Shown: positions 13,230 to 26,399 of the stretch, one piece after another | Layout: each line of letters opens with the position of its first letter | How positions within the stretch are numbered: the stretch's first letter is position 1 | Source of the DNA: Sciurus carolinensis | Taxonomy: Eukaryota > Chordata > Mammalia > Rodentia > Sciuridae | Direction: 5' to 3' | NCBI RefSeq assembly: GCF_902686445.1 | Contig: NC_062232.1 | Span: 95,342,932-95,406,931 of the forward strand | DNA length: 64,000 nucleotides | Program-made: the position numbers and the translations under genes | Notes under the pieces: model-generated | Seen by the model: only the letters and a program-made list of their open reading frames with translations | The model's database searches: none | Told to the model about the DNA's origin: nothing

Positions 13230-13400
13230 ACCTATTTGGTTCCTGCTATGTGCCAAGCATTTAACCCTAACACAATTACATAAGGCGGGTGTTATTATCC
13301 ATTTTTTACAGATAAGGAAACCTAGCTTCAGGTTGTACAACTGGGGAATGTAGATTCAACTTGAAATCCTCTACTTTCTCCAACCTGCCCAGCTGTGTCA
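13230..13400 (+). mobile_element. MIR element
   Basis: 'ctatgtgccaagcatttaac' then 'ttacagataaggaaacctag' is clear MIR order. Confidence 0.65.
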
Positions 13401-13898
13401 CACAAATAACAGCAGTATCTGAGATTTAATATTTTCCTTTATATTGTTCATCAAAACTACAGAGAAGTCATTTGTTACAGGTGTTATTATCCATAATTTT
13501 AAAATCTGGCAGAAAAAGGTATAGGTGGTGACTTGAAAACAGTGTGCTAATAGGTATGTAAAAAATTATACAAGAAGTTTAAACATTTTTTTCCCCTAAA
13601 GAAGTCAACCCCTTACATAAAGAATAACACATTTCGGGGAGAAAAAAGTCATTCTTTTTCTGCACAATTTCTTACCACTGTAGCAACATTTGTATGGATT
13701 TTGAAAGACCTTCTACTCCTACTCACAGAAAATTCTTAATAATTTTTTTCCACTTGTCAACTCAATGGAGATGATAGGGATATTTTCTAGGGTACCAGTT
13801 AAAGTTGTTTGTTGGATTTTTAAATTTGTTAATGTTCTGTTGTTGTTAATGGTTACTCTGTGGTTTACAATATAAATCTTTTAATTTTCATCCCACCC

Positions 13899-14074
13899 AC
13901 CTTGGTACTGAAGAATGAACCCAGGGGTGTTCTAACACTAAGCTACCTCCCAGCCCTTTTTTATTTTGACTCAGCATCTCACCAAGTTACTCAGGCTGAC
14001 CTTGAACTTGTGATTCTCCTGCATCTGCCTCCCTAGAAGCTGGGATTACAGGTGTGCACCAGCACACCCAACTA
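13899..14074 (-). mobile_element. B1-dID SINE
   Basis: 'ggtactgaagaatgaacccagg' to 'accagcacacccaact'. Confidence 0.8.
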
Positions 14075-14084
14075 ATTTTTATTA

Positions 14085-16665
14085 GTTTTAAAATTGAAAT
14101 ATAATTTTAATAGACTGTGAAATTCACCCTTTGAAGTGTACACATCCATGGTTTTGGTACATTCACCCAGTTAGGCAATCAACTTTATCAAGTTCCAGAA
14201 CATTTTCATCACTCTAAAAAGAAACCTGAGCTAATTAGCAGTCATTCCCCAAATATACATTCTTAAAACAATCTTAAGATTAATACTCCATTTCACTGGT
14301 ACATAGAAACTTTGCTCCAATATACTTTTATTCTTTACCTCTCCTTTGTGATATTATTGTCATATAAATTACATCTTTATGCATTATGATACACAAAATA
14401 ATTTTGCAACTTTTAAAATACTTATGTCTTTTAAAACATTTAGGAGGCTAAAAGTTTAATTCTTGTAGATTATGTTGCTATCTAGCTTTTCATTTCAGCA
14501 ATATTAGGGATTTTAGCTTCAGTAGATATTATAGGTCAAGTATGCTGGTCACAAATTTTATGCTTTTTTTTTTTTAAATCTGGGAATGTCTTCATTTCTC
14601 TTTCATTTTAAGGATAATTTTGCCAGATACAGAATTCTTGTTTTTTTTTTTTTTGTTTTTTTTCCCCCACAATCCCACAGTGCTAGAGATTTGAACCCAG
14701 GCCTTGCACATGCTAGGCAAGCACTCTACGAGATGGGTTATAACGTTAGCACCAGAATTCTTGGTTAACAGACTTTGTCTATTGGTCGTTTGCATATGTT
14801 ATCCTAATGCCTCTGGCCTTCATAGCTTCTGATGAGAAGTCAGCTGGTAATCTTATTTGGGTTCTCTTGTACATATTGAGTCATCTGTCTGTTACTTCTT
14901 CCAGAATTTGCTCTTTGTCCCTGTCTTTTTACTGTTTGACTATGATGTGTCTCAATATATATCTCTGAGTTTATCCCAAGTGATGTTCATTGAGATTTGT
15001 ATATGAAAATTGATGTTTTCCATAAAATTTGGGAAATTTTCAGTTATTATTTCTTTAATTTTTTTTTCTGTTCCTTTACTGCCTGTCCTTCTGGATTCCT
15101 ATTTTGCATACATTTGAAAGAATCCCACAGACTCTAAGGCTCTATTTTTTACTTCTTTTTTCTTTCTGTTCTTCATATTGATATAATTTCTCTTTTGACT
15201 CACATTTTAGTTCTTTCTTCTACCAACTGAAATCTACTATTAAGCCCATCTAATGAATTTGCCATTGTACTTTTCAACTCCTGCATTCTTAGTTGTTTTT
15301 ATTTTTAAAATAAAATATCATATTAATTTGTATCTCTATTGATTTTCTTTGTTTGGCAAAGCATCATCATCATAGTTTAGTTATTTAAACACGGTCTTCT
15401 TTAATTCTTCTGAAACACATTTATTTAGCTGGTTTAAATTTTGCCCAAAAATCCAACATCTGCCCCCACCCCCATACCTTTCTATTGACTGCTTTCATTC
15501 CTGTCTATGGGCCACATTTTCCTATTTTTTTTTTTTTTGTTGTTTGTTTGTCCTATAATTTCCTGTTGACAGCTGAACATTTAAAGTAATATATTTTGGT
15601 GACTTTGGAATCAGATCTCATTTTCCCCTCAGTGTTTCTTATTGCTACTGTTTTTTATTTGCTTTTCCCCTTATTGCTGCTTACTTTGGTGACCTTCCAA
15701 GAATAATTCTGTAGGTTCTATATTCCTTGGCTGCTATTCTCCTAGATTTTTTCTTTAATTCTTGTTTTAATTTTTAGGCTTGTGTAGTTAAGAGTTGCCC
15801 CCTGAATCAGCATAGTTTGTGGTTAACCAATGGTTGTTCAGAATACTTTATTCAATGTTGTAAGACACTTGGAAATTTCTTCCACCCTGTTCCAATGGAA
15901 CTTTTATGAGAAGTCACACCTTCAACTTGATGTTATAGTCAGTCTCACCTTTTATTGCCCGCTTGAGCAGAGCATTAAGAACATCAAGGCATAAGTTATT
16001 GGTGTCTTCTCTGAACTTTTTGGCCATGTGCCCAGACATGTGCTACATGACTTTTTAGATCTCCTGGGATATATTGGAGCATTTAAAATTCCTTTATGTT
16101 TTTGTCTTATTCCCATTACCAAGGTTTTCTTTTAAATGTTTAGCCAGCATCTCTTACATTCCAACTAAATTCAGTCTTAGGCAACTGCAGTGTTACTAAA
16201 TTCAGCTTACTATTACTGTTTTCAATAATACCCTGAGGATTTTTCTAAGGAACTGAACTCAGAGTCAGGTCAAATAACCCAGCGCCCTGGGAAGAATAGG
16301 ATGATTTTAAAGAAACTGCTGCAGATATTGTCAAAATATTGAGAGCATTCTGGGGGAGGCATTTTATGTGGGAGTCCCGAAACAAATCAGCTCCCACTCT
16401 ACTTCTACTACTGGCTGCCAACTTTTCACAGCCAATGTCTTCCATTGCTCTGGTGAGAGAATGGAAATATACCCAAGTTAAAATAATACAAACCCCACTT
16501 TTCTTACCAATGTTCAGTAGGAGCTTTTTTAATGAATATTTTTCTGTGTCTTTGATTAATTTCTGGATTCTAAAATGGTTGGTTTTTGTACTTTTGCAAA
16601 CATTTTTATTACTTTTGTGAGAGAAAGGATTCACTCAGGTCCTCACTCTGCCATCTTGGAAGTTT
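14085..16665 (-). mobile_element. Ancient L1 (L1M-type), antisense
   Basis: Starts with 3'-UTR text ('gaaattcaccctttgaagtg', 'ccagaacattttcatcactc') and continues with T-rich antisense L1 text ('tcttctgatgagaagtcagc', 'tatgatgtgtctcaatatat'). It ends near 'ctctgccatcttggaag', a 5'-region motif. An ID SINE lies at 14641-14735. The 129-aa and 93-aa overlapping frames at 16245-16634 are not supported as genes. Confidence 0.5.
14641..14735 (-). mobile_element. ID SINE inside the antisense L1
   Basis: T-run, then 'cagtgctagagatttgaaccc' to 'ggcaagcactctacgag'. Confidence 0.7.
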
Positions 16666-17784
16666 TGCTCTTGTAAATACTTCTTTATCCATCTTCAAAT
16701 ACAACAACATTTTAAATGCAATATCATAAAGTTATCCTATCTAATAAATTAAAGTAGTTACTTAATATTATCTACTACCAAATCTGTATTCACTTTTCAC
16801 AATTGACTTGAGGACCTAAACAATTGGCTTCAATTAAATTATGATTCAAAGAAGGTTCGCACATTGCGTTTGGTTTCTTTCTCTTTCTCTCTCTCCTTTT
16901 TGTTTTGTTTTGTTTTTGGAATTAAAAATTTTATTAAATGCGATTAAGAGAAAACTGTAGACAACAATTAGAAGAATCAGTGCACTTGAAGATGGGCCAG
17001 TAAAATTATACAATCTAAAGCTAGAGGACAAAGTTAGAAAAGTAAAATAGTACAAATAGTACACATTTTAGACAAGATTAGTTCTTTCAATATGCAGAAG
17101 AATTTTAATAAACCCCCACTTATTGAGGTCAGCAGTTGAAGAAGAAAGGTGCTAACATATTTCCTCCACTTGACTCTGAACTCTGGTTGCTTTATTTAAA
17201 ATTTTGTGACTTAACATATCATGAACAAATATGAAAGACATATTCCAAATACAGAGAAAAGCTTCTATTATCTTCAGTGTTCTTCCTTTAACCCCTTATC
17301 AAGATTGAATTTCAAAATTCATTTAGCAAGTAATAGTGTCACTTACAGAAAAAGAAGAGCAATTGCCTGTATTCTTTCAAATCTTAGTAATTTACTGTCC
17401 TTATCTTTCAAGAGATCATTCTTCTTCTCTCCCAAAAGTAGGATTGACTCAATCCTGTAGCCTATGGTCTTTTTAGGAACAGATATTCAGTTGTGTTATT
17501 CAGAATTACTAAGACATCTGCTTCAGCCAATTTTCTAGATATTTCTTCCATTTTAAATATCACAGTTCTCTGGAATTAATGTTTCATGCTTATCTCAACT
17601 CCCACTTTAGAGAGTTAAGATGTTTTGGAAAAAACTCTATCTGGTATTTGCCTACTGTCTAATAATTTCCATGTCATTGTTAGAAAAGTAATAAATTCAT
17701 CAAAGTATAATCTAATTCAGATTTGAAGCGCATTCCTAAATTTGACAGATCCTTGAAGAATTTCTTTAGAGAGCAAGTTTTGTT
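16666..17784. other. AT-rich unique DNA
   Basis: A CT/TTTG-rich patch at 16875-16915. Frames of 72 and 79 aa show no known motif. Confidence 0.5.
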
Positions 17785-18215
17785 TTTATTTATTTTTTCC
17801 ATGTTTTTATATTATAAAAACATGGTGCATTATAGTTGTTCATAATGGTGGGATTTGATGTTACATATTCATATATGCACACAATATCACAGTATAAGTT
17901 GGCCAATATCATTCCCCGGTATATCCCCTTTCCCTTGCCTCCTTTCTCCCCCAGTTCCTTTTCTCTACTGATCTCCCTTCTATTTTCATGAGATTCTCCC
18001 CAACACACATCTTTTCCTATTTCCTCTCTTGCTTCTACATAGGAAAGAAAACATAGCCCTTGACCTTCTGAGTTTTGTTTATTGTATTTAACACAATATT
18101 CTCAAGTTCCATCCATTTTCCTGTAAATGACATAATTTCATTTTTCTTTATGGCAGAATAAAACTCCAATGTGTGTATTGGGTTTCTATGGAGCCATTTT
18201 TTGATGGGCTTGATT
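17785..18215 (-). mobile_element. L1 3' end, antisense
   Basis: The minus strand encodes a short ORF2 tail (EFYSAIKKNEIMSFTGKWMELENI), followed by the 3' UTR read as 'ggccaatatcattccccggt'. Divergent. Confidence 0.65.
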
Positions 18216-20467
18216 CTGGCCCTCAAAGTGGGAACATTTATTAGAAGGAGACACAAACTCAATGAAGTACTTTAATTGTGAAGGAGAACTGTGCATGTTT
18301 ATAGGCCCCAAGGAAATCACTACAGTTTCTGACTTACAAAACAAACTTATTCATGTCTTGTCTAACAACAGCTGTTAATTTCAGGTTAGCCTGGCATTCA
18401 AGAGAAGCAAAAGCTAACCATGAAAATGATTCATTTTGAAAGGTACATGTCAGACAGGAGAGCTGGAGAGGGGAATTGCAATATAAATTTCTTGAACAAG
18501 TCATCAATAATGTAACTTGGGTTTACTTTGGAATGCCAGACCCCTGGCAGATTACTCTTTCTTGTGAACTTTCTCTATGTTGCATTTTAGCAGTTTCTTT
18601 CCATTGGTTAATCCTTAATGATAGTAGAAAGATCATCTTTCTATAGGAATGTCTGTCTCCAACAAATACACAGAAATATACACATTTGAAAATATATGTT
18701 TGCAGCTTTTGCCAGTACCTGTGTCAAGGCTGAGTAACTGTGGTCCACATTGGATGACTTGGCTTCTTTGATCCTACTTTGATTTTTCAAATGAGAAGTT
18801 TAGGTTGGATGTCTCTACAATTGCTATTGCTTTTGCTTCTAAAATATGATTATTTTAAGGTTTCCTTTGGCAGGTAGATGTAATAAAGATTATCTTCAAT
18901 GCTGAGCTTATCCTTTATGCTTTCCTTATCCTGAAAATCAGGTACCCAAGAACTTTCTTTCCCCCTTTGCCATCAAAACCTATTTTATGGAAAGAATCTT
19001 AAATCCAAATTAAAACTGGTATAGGCTATATATTAGTAAGACAGAAATATCACCCTTCATCCTACTCAAACCCTGAAGCAAAACCATTTTGCTATCCTAA
19101 ACAGCACTTGGTTTATGTAGTATGAACTACTTTCATGAGTGAAACTATCTCAACAAACAGCTTTGAGAAAGTCGGAAAATAATATGTCGTGCTTCAGAAT
19201 ATCTACGTTCAGTTTATGTGTCAGTTTTCCAAATGTTAAATTCTAGATTAATCTTGCTTAAATTGGAACATGGACTCTTAAATCTTCTCAAAACAGATAC
19301 TTTTGCAGATACTACAGAGTCATATCCTTTATCAACAATAAAAGTTCTGTTCATCAGTGTGCTTTTGGGATATAGAGCAAATATTTCAGAGATCATTTTT
19401 TGATTAACAATATGATGAGTCCGTACCAAAAACTGCAATTACAATTGCATATTCATTTATACACTTTTTATTTAGCCAAATCAGATAACTACAACCACAG
19501 AATCTATCCAGGAACTGGAATTAATTATTTTTCTTTATAAACTTATTAAATAACTCAGATAATACCAAAATTATTTTTGCCCTGTGCACTTAGATTGGAT
19601 TTCTTAAATGCTTTCTGAAAGACATATTTAAATGAAATCACAGCATTTATTTTACCCAGAGGTCTCTCATCTCACCTCACCCCACCCTGTGCCCAAACTC
19701 CACCATCTTTAACACTTATGAACTCAAAAGTAACTAGAAAGCCATCAAGATGCAGATATCCTAATAATATCCAAAAATTATTGTCAAACTATTGTAACTC
19801 ACAAGTCAAGCTATAATCAATATAAAGATACTATCTGCTTTTTGCCCAAACTGAAAAAAACATAGTGGTATATCATAATGTGTTAATCTTAACCCTGCCT
19901 ACTAGGGAGTTCATAGTATTAGATATGTTCTTGTGTGTATATCTCTGTGTATTGGATGGAAGCAGAAATTTATATTAAAAAGATGATTAATAATGTAATT
20001 TTATATGCTAATGGTGGTCGAGAAGTTCAGAGGAAAAACTTTGTCAATCCATGAAAATAAGACTCACAATGCTAGCATTTAAATGACTATAATAAAGTAC
20101 AGGAACATTTTTCTAGTCCCCAAATGACCGCAGAAATGGTTCTTTTCATACTTGCTAAATATATTCATAAACTCAACCCAACTGTGAGGGGAAATAAAGA
20201 AACTCAATTTAATTATATGTTCAAGATTGCATCTTTCTACCAAAAGTTTATGAAAAATATAAGTACTTATATCTTTAACTTTTAGAGATACATCCTTAAC
20301 ACAATGTTATCTACCTCTTGTGGGGAAAAGTTAGTATAGTTTAAAATTTCATGTAAATACTATGGAATAGAAAAATGATAACAAAAACATTATGATAAAA
20401 TTTACCAATACATTGGTAAAAATATTACCTCAACTACCATCTACTGCATTAAAAAATGACACCATGT
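18216..20467. other. Longest stretch without a recognised repeat
   Basis: About 2.2 kb without SINE or L1. Only short overlapping frames near 19220-19440. It could be conserved unique DNA, but nothing marks a gene. Confidence 0.5.
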
Positions 20468-20692
20468 CAGGTGTGGTGGCGCATGCCTTTAATCCCAGCA
20501 GCTCAGGAGGCTGAGGCAGAAGGATCTTGAGTTCAAAGCCAGCCTCAGCAACTTAACAAGGCCCTAAGCAACTTAGTGAGATCCTGTCTCTAAATAAAAT
20601 TTAAAAAAGGGCTGGGGAATGTAGTTCAGTGATCGAATGCCCCTGAGTTCAATCCCTGGTATCCCCCCCCACCAAAAAAAAAAAAAAAAAAG
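20468..20692 (+). mobile_element. B1-dID SINE
   Basis: 'caggtgtggtggcgcatgcctttaatccc' with the CpG kept, an ID half and a long A-tail. Looks fairly young. Confidence 0.85.
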
Positions 20693-21019
20693 ACACCAAA
20701 ACCTATGTAAAATGACCAAGGATAAAGTGAACAATAAATATACCAAGGTCCTTCCAAGGACTGTAGTCCCTATTAATTATGTTTAAGCTCTATCCTATTA
20801 ATTACAATTAAGAAATGTAGAAGCTAGGTACTAAAAAGTTGACTGTTCTCCATACCTTCTCTGGAAATTTTCTTGATTGCCCTTCTCTGCATTCATAGTT
20901 CTCTACTTCTAGTCCAGTTAGTTTTGTTTATGTTCTAAGATATACCTTACTCTGAGCAGTTCAAAAGGTTCTAAGGGGTAAATGGCCTTTGAAGGAACTT
21001 TCCTGGATCATGTGTCAGT

Positions 21020-21125
21020 ATTTTAATTCACCAAATATTGAATGAATGCCCACTCTATGGTTAGGTACTGTGCTTGGAGGAATGCAGAGGTAAATCCCAA
21101 GAGCCCTGTCCCCCAAGAGACTTAT
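21020..21125 (+). mobile_element. L2-like fragment
   Basis: 'aatgaatgcccactctatggttaggtactgtgcttgg' resembles the L2 3' end. Old. Confidence 0.4.
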
Positions 21126-21554
21126 TCACTTTTAAGAAAATATTCCAATAATTTAAATAGATTGCAATAGTGTTAAATTTCTTAACTCAGGTAGAGCATC
21201 TGATTTCAACATCAGTCTTTAATAACTTCTGAAGAATTTTCAAAATCAGCAATGATTACATTCAGTGGAGCTACTGGACAGCTAAAATGTCCAGTTCCAA
21301 CTAAAATCCTTGAGGCAGATAGTGGTTTTGCTACATTCCTTAGTGGACAAGATGAATTCCTGAAGAAATGCATAATGCATGTTTACGTGACAGAAAATGT
21401 TGGGCAGGAAATAAAGTGCTATAACCATTTGTTAATGTGGGAATTAATATTTTTCCTTTCCCAAAAATATTTCCTTTCCCGAAAAGATTCATCTGTCATT
21501 TCATCTATCAATAAGCATAAAATACCACTAACTCTCAGTGGTATTTTTTGAGGT

Positions 21555-21785
21555 GCTGTAGTACAGTAGAAAGTGGGATTTGGCATTAAATGGACATAGT
21601 TTTAAATCCCTACATTACTATATATTTACCTTGGGCAAATCACCTTTTATTTCTAAATATAAATTTTTCTTACCTATAAAATGGGGCAATAATATCTAAT
21701 AGGCATGGCACTGAGAGGTAGAAGTTATGTATATAAAGTATACAGCACTTAGTATGTGTGTCATATTTTAATTTATTAACAGAAG
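21555..21785. mobile_element. MIR element
   Basis: 'accttgggcaaatcacctttta' and 'tacctataaaatggggcaat' match MIR motifs. Confidence 0.55.
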
Positions 21786-21952
21786 CACTGATAAGAATTG
21801 ATTTTACTAGAATATTATTTTAGAAGCCCTAAATAAATATGATCAGGCAAATTTTTTGAGTTCACATGCAGCGATTTCTAAAAATATGTCCTAGATGAAT
21901 GATAAGGATAGTATGATGAGATCAAACAATGAAGAAAAAATTCAGTATTTAA

Positions 21953-22140
21953 GTCAGGCACACACTCGGGAGGCTGATACTGGAAGATTGCAAGTTCAAG
22001 GCCAACCTCAGCAGTTCAGTGAGATCCTATCTCAAAATTAAAAAAAATAAAAAAAGATAGGGATGAATGAATAAATAAATAGCAATGGGGATATAGCTCA
22101 GTGGCCAAGCACTCCTGGGATCAAGCCCCAGTATTAACCA
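21953..22140 (+). mobile_element. B1-dID SINE, left half shortened
   Basis: Left half begins 'caggcacacactcgggaggctg', lacking about 25 bases. ID half ends 'caagccccagta'. Confidence 0.75.
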
Positions 22141-23068
22141 AAAGGAAAAGAAAAATAAGGAAAGAAAAGAAAAAAGAAAAATCAATACTTAAAAAATAAA
22201 AAGGGAGCAAGGAAAACATCTCATAAGTCAACTTGCAAATGGAAATGCCTTCTAATCTACTGAACGGTATTTGATTAATATTTTGATATGTAACATATAT
22301 GCCTTGATTTGGAGGGTAATGGTCATACATACTTCATTTTCCCTTTCACATATATCTTTTCTATCATTTTGCTATTTTAAAAAGTTTATGTCTGCCATTC
22401 ACTTTGAAAACAGAGCTACCTTGATAACTCCCACACCCTCCCACTCTTACCCCACCCTTGCCCTCACCCCCACCCCTCCACCCCTTACCATAAGAGACGG
22501 TAACTTATTCTCTGGGACATAAATAAATAAAAGACTGTTCTGTTCAGTAAAACAAAAACAAAAACAAAAACAAAAACTGCTATTCCAGATCAACAAAGGA
22601 ATGCTTCAAATTCCAGGCTGGTAGTGCTTCCTGTCTTGATTCTCTTTACTATCTTTTCAGACTTCTTCTAAACAGAAGAAATGGAGAGTATGTATGGCCA
22701 AATGATGAAGCAAAATATTAGAGTTTTGTGTATAAATGTCATGTTCTTAATTGATAGTATATATGTCAGAGCAGGTACTAAAACAAGTCATCTTCTTCCC
22801 GTCCCATTAGAACCACAGAATATATTTTTTCCTGTCTTTCAGGGTGGAGGCAGAGTTAAACACCTGTTGATCAGTGCTGATATTTTGCATATAACACCTC
22901 TAATCCAGTTATTTATTCTAAGCAAAAATTCCTTAAACAGGATAACTGCCTCACATGGACAGGGAAGCCCTGAGCTCATTCACATTCACTTCACCACTGC
23001 TCTAGAAGACTAGTGGGGGTGTGCTTATAGTTAACACTAGCAGCTATTTCAAATAAAAACTCCAGAAA
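22141..23068. other. Unique DNA with a 110-aa frame
   Basis: The frame at 22681-23013 has no recognisable domain and ordinary AT-rich codons. Left unassigned. Confidence 0.45.
22437..22492. repeat. C-rich low-complexity tract
   Basis: Runs of CCCAC and CCCCA on the plus strand, G-rich on the other. Followed at 22551-22576 by (AAAAAC)n. Confidence 0.7.
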
Positions 23069-23283
23069 GGCACAGTGGCTCACGCCTGTAAGCCCAGCAG
23101 TTCAGGAGGCTGAAGCAGGAGGATTGCGAGTTCAAAGCCAGCCTCTGCAACTTAGTGAAGCCATAAGCAACTTAGCGAGACCCTATCTCAAAATTAAAAA
23201 TAGAAAAAAAAAAAAAAAGACTGGGGATGTGGCTCAGTGATTAAGCATCCCTAGGTTCAATCCCCAATATAAAAAAAACAGGC
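23069..23283 (+). mobile_element. B1-dID SINE
   Basis: 'gcacagtggctcacgcctgtaagccc' to 'caatccccaatataaaaaaaac'. Confidence 0.85.
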
Positions 23284-23479
23284 AAAAATATTGAGTATAA
23301 ATGTCACAAATTCATTATATTGTCCAGGAGAAGAATAAAGGTGCTATTAGCTTTAGACTTTGTTAAAAAAAATAATACTTTATAAAGTTATCAGCAAAAT
23401 GAGAGTAAAATGTGTATAACTTTGAAAGGGAGGTAGACAGAAAAATTGAGATGTTGAAAGTGATCACTAATAAAAAAAA

Positions 23480-23854
23480 AAAGACCAAAAATGGAACAAA
23501 AAATAAGCTGAATAACTAAAATGCATTAAGTAAGGTAGTGGCAAATAAACCACTATTTACATGTCAATGGTCGATTTAAATGTTAGTGATCTAAGAGTTC
23601 AGGTAGAGCTTGTCAAACTGGGTTAAAACAAAATACAAATGAAATCCACGTCTATTCTGTCTATCAAAAAATACATCTAAAGCATAAGGATATATAAATA
23701 TTAAAATTAAAAATATAGAAAAATACATATCGCACAATAGCTAAAAAAGATGATATAGCTACATAAAGAGATAAAAAAGCTAAGAGTAAAAGAACATTAT
23801 TAGACATTCAGGTATTCACTTTATAGCTATACAAGGTTTTATTTACCAAAAAAT
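23480..23854 (+). mobile_element. Old L1 ORF2 (endonuclease-proximal) fragment
   Basis: Degenerate text resembling the early ORF2 region ('aatgttagtgatctaagagttcaggtag'-type) on the plus strand. It forms the landing site of the 23868 L1. Weak call. Confidence 0.4.
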
Positions 23855-23867
23855 ATGTGGAATTTTA
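23855..23867. repeat. L1 target duplication, left copy
   Basis: ATGTGGAATTTTA, identical to 24547-24559. Confidence 0.8.
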
Positions 23868-24546
23868 TTCCATCTCACTCCAGTCAGAATGGTAGTTATC
23901 AACAATACGAGCAATAATGTGTTGGTGAGGATGTGGGGGGAAAGGTACACTTATGCATTGTTGGTGGGACTGCAGATTGGTGCAATCACTTTGGAAAGCA
24001 GTATGGAGATTCCTAAGAAAACTTGGAATGGAATGAACCACCATTTGACCCAGTTATCCCACTCCTTGATTTATACCTAAAGGACTTAAAATCAGCATAC
24101 TACAATGACACAGCCACATCAATGTTTATAGCAGCTCAATTCACAATAGTTAAGCTATGGAACCAGTCTAGATGCCCTTCAACAGATGAATGGATAAAGA
24201 AAATGTGGTGTATATATATATACAATAGAATATTACTCAGCCTTCTTAAAGAAAAATGAAATTATGGCATTTGCAGGTAAATGGATGGAACTAGATAATA
24301 TCATGCTAAGTGAAATAAGTCAATCCCAAAAAACCAAACGCCAAATATTTTCTCTGATAAGTGGATGCTGATCCATATTTGGGGGTGGGTAGGGAAGAAT
24401 GAAGGAACTTTGGATTATGCAGAGAGGAGTGAGGGGAGGGACAGGGTGGTGGGGATGGGAAGAACAGTAGACTGTGAGACAGACATTATTACCCTATATA
24501 CATGTATGAAAAAAATTCAAATTAAAAAAAGAAAAAATTTTTTAAA
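23868..24546 (+). mobile_element. 5'-truncated L1 with 13-bp target duplication
   Basis: The plus strand gives the last part of ORF2 in two frames ([15 protein letters not shown]..., then [20 protein letters not shown]), so it has at least one frameshift. A G-rich 3' UTR and an A-rich tail follow. The repeat ATGTGGAATTTTA flanks it at 23855-23867 and 24547-24559. Confidence 0.85.
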
Positions 24547-24559
24547 ATGTGGAATTTTA
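24547..24559. repeat. L1 target duplication, right copy
   Basis: ATGTGGAATTTTA, identical to 23855-23867, immediately after the A-rich tail. Confidence 0.8.
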
Positions 24560-24779
24560 AGTTTGAATGTACTTAATAGCATGACCACAGAATATTTAAA
24601 TTAAAATTTCACAGGAATATAGAAAGTCTTACTAATGGATGGAACAAGTGGGACAAAGATCTGAGTTTTGAAATGTTAGCCTATACCTCACCCATATTCA
24701 GAACACTAATTATTTTTTAACATACATGGAATATTAACAAAAGCTGACTCCTTAATGTATCTTCCTTAAATTTTTTAAA

Positions 24780-25105
24780 AATATATATTATGTATACGTA
24801 TGTACATTATCATTATACATAATAGTGGGGATTTATTATGCCACATTGGTACATTCACGTAACATAATTTGATCAATCTCATTCCCCTAGTTCCTTCACT
24901 TTCTCCCCCCTTTCCCCTACCCCATCCTCTTGCTCTACTTTATTGATCTCCCTTCTATAATTATTACTTTAATTAACAGGATTCATTGTGGTGTATTCAT
25001 ACATGGTCATAGCATAGTTCGGTAATTCATTTCCCAGTAGTTAGTACTTCTCCATGTCCTCTCCTCTCTTCCCCTCCTCCCTCCTTCTCTATCCCCTTCC
25101 TCTAC
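24780..25105 (-). mobile_element. L1 3' UTR fragments, antisense
   Basis: 'ccacattggtacattcacgtaac' and 'tctcattcccctagttccttcac', then a second similar block near 25000, match the L1 3' UTR type seen at 17850-17990. Confidence 0.5.
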
Positions 25106-25110
25106 CTTTT

Positions 25111-25330
25111 TTCTTTTTTTTTTTAGTTACAGGAGATTGAACCCAGGGGTATTTTACCACTTTACCGCTGAGCTACATCCCCAGCTCTTTTGATTTATTT
25201 TTTATTTTTATTTTTAAATTTTGAGATAGGATCTCACTAAGTTGCTGAGGCTGTCCTCAAACTTGTGATCCTTCTGCCTCAACCTCCCCAAGTTGCTAGG
25301 ATCACAGGTGTTAGCCTCTGTGCCCAGCCT
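25111..25330 (-). mobile_element. B1-dID SINE
   Basis: 'acaggagattgaacccaggggt' to 'gcctctgtgcccagcc'. Confidence 0.85.
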
Positions 25331-25639
25331 GTCTCCACTACTCTCTAATGATCATTTTGAAAATCTCAATCTCAGGAGCAAGCTGTCATTAACATAGATG
25401 AAACATGTTTGTGTCTTTCCAGGATTTCAGAATTTATTGAATAATAATAAATTCACAGGCTACACCATGTTCATCAGTGGCAGTTCACTGAATACTTGTG
25501 GGTCACCTGGTAGTCAGACGCTGGCAAACACAACTTTTATTTCAATCTTGATTTCTAATATCTTCAACACCCAAGTCACACTTGTTTCACACTAGGAAAT
25601 ATAAATAAGTCGCAGAAAGACTAAGAAAGGGTTAAAGCA

Positions 25640-26330
25640 GTCACAGGGTTACAGGATGCTATGCCAAGAACATGGGCAGAGAGAGATATGAATGCAGAGT
25701 CAAAGAGTTGCTGTAAGTGGTCAGAAAGGATTTTAAGGAACCAGTTCCACAGAGTTGTCCAAACAGAGGGTTCAGATAGAATGATGGCAATTTCAGAGTG
25801 TCAGCTCCAGGTGTCAGCTTGGAGTGAGCTGTGCATGGTCATCACAGGCAGGAGAAATCACCTTTACTGAAGCCTGACAGGGACAGAAAATCAGAGGTCT
25901 GTCACTATGCCCATTTTCCTGGAGAAGGTTTGTGATGAGTGACCAGTTGACAGGGTCAAGTTGCTACCATGTTCAATCTTGGGGTGCTCCTTCTTTTATG
26001 GATCTCAAGTGAGGGATCCTCATCTGATAAGGTTGATAAACTTCCATGCCTGGTGTTCCTGACATGATTTGGGATGTACACATGTGCAGGTACTCCTTGA
26101 TTTAGTTTGATAAGTTGGCACGCAGAACTTATTTATCAATCTGTGCCTTATGGTGGTGCCAGGCAGATGGTGATTGTTTGCGTGTACAAACAAGGTATGG
26201 AATCATTCTACCTTGGCACACTTGTATTAAAAATGGAGTAGTTCATGGCAATATATTGCCTTACAAAATGGAGTAACTCAGGGTTAGGCACAACCTGAAA
26301 ACTGCTGTTCTATATATCAAAGAATAATTC
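25640..26330. other. Possible old LTR or unique DNA
   Basis: No gene. The text 'attaaaaatggagtagttcatgg' and 'cttacaaaatggagtaactcag' near 26230-26280 resembles ERV LTR or leader motifs, but I cannot place it. Confidence 0.25.
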
Positions 26331-26399
26331 AGAGCAGGGCACAGCTTGCTTTCTACACTGAACAAAGTTAGCAAACTGGAATTTATACAGAGCCTGTTC

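Noticed and set aside
16245..16634. 129-aa minus and 93-aa plus frames on the same DNA
   Set aside because: They mirror each other and lie in sequence that reads as the 5' end of an antisense L1. No protein family recognised.
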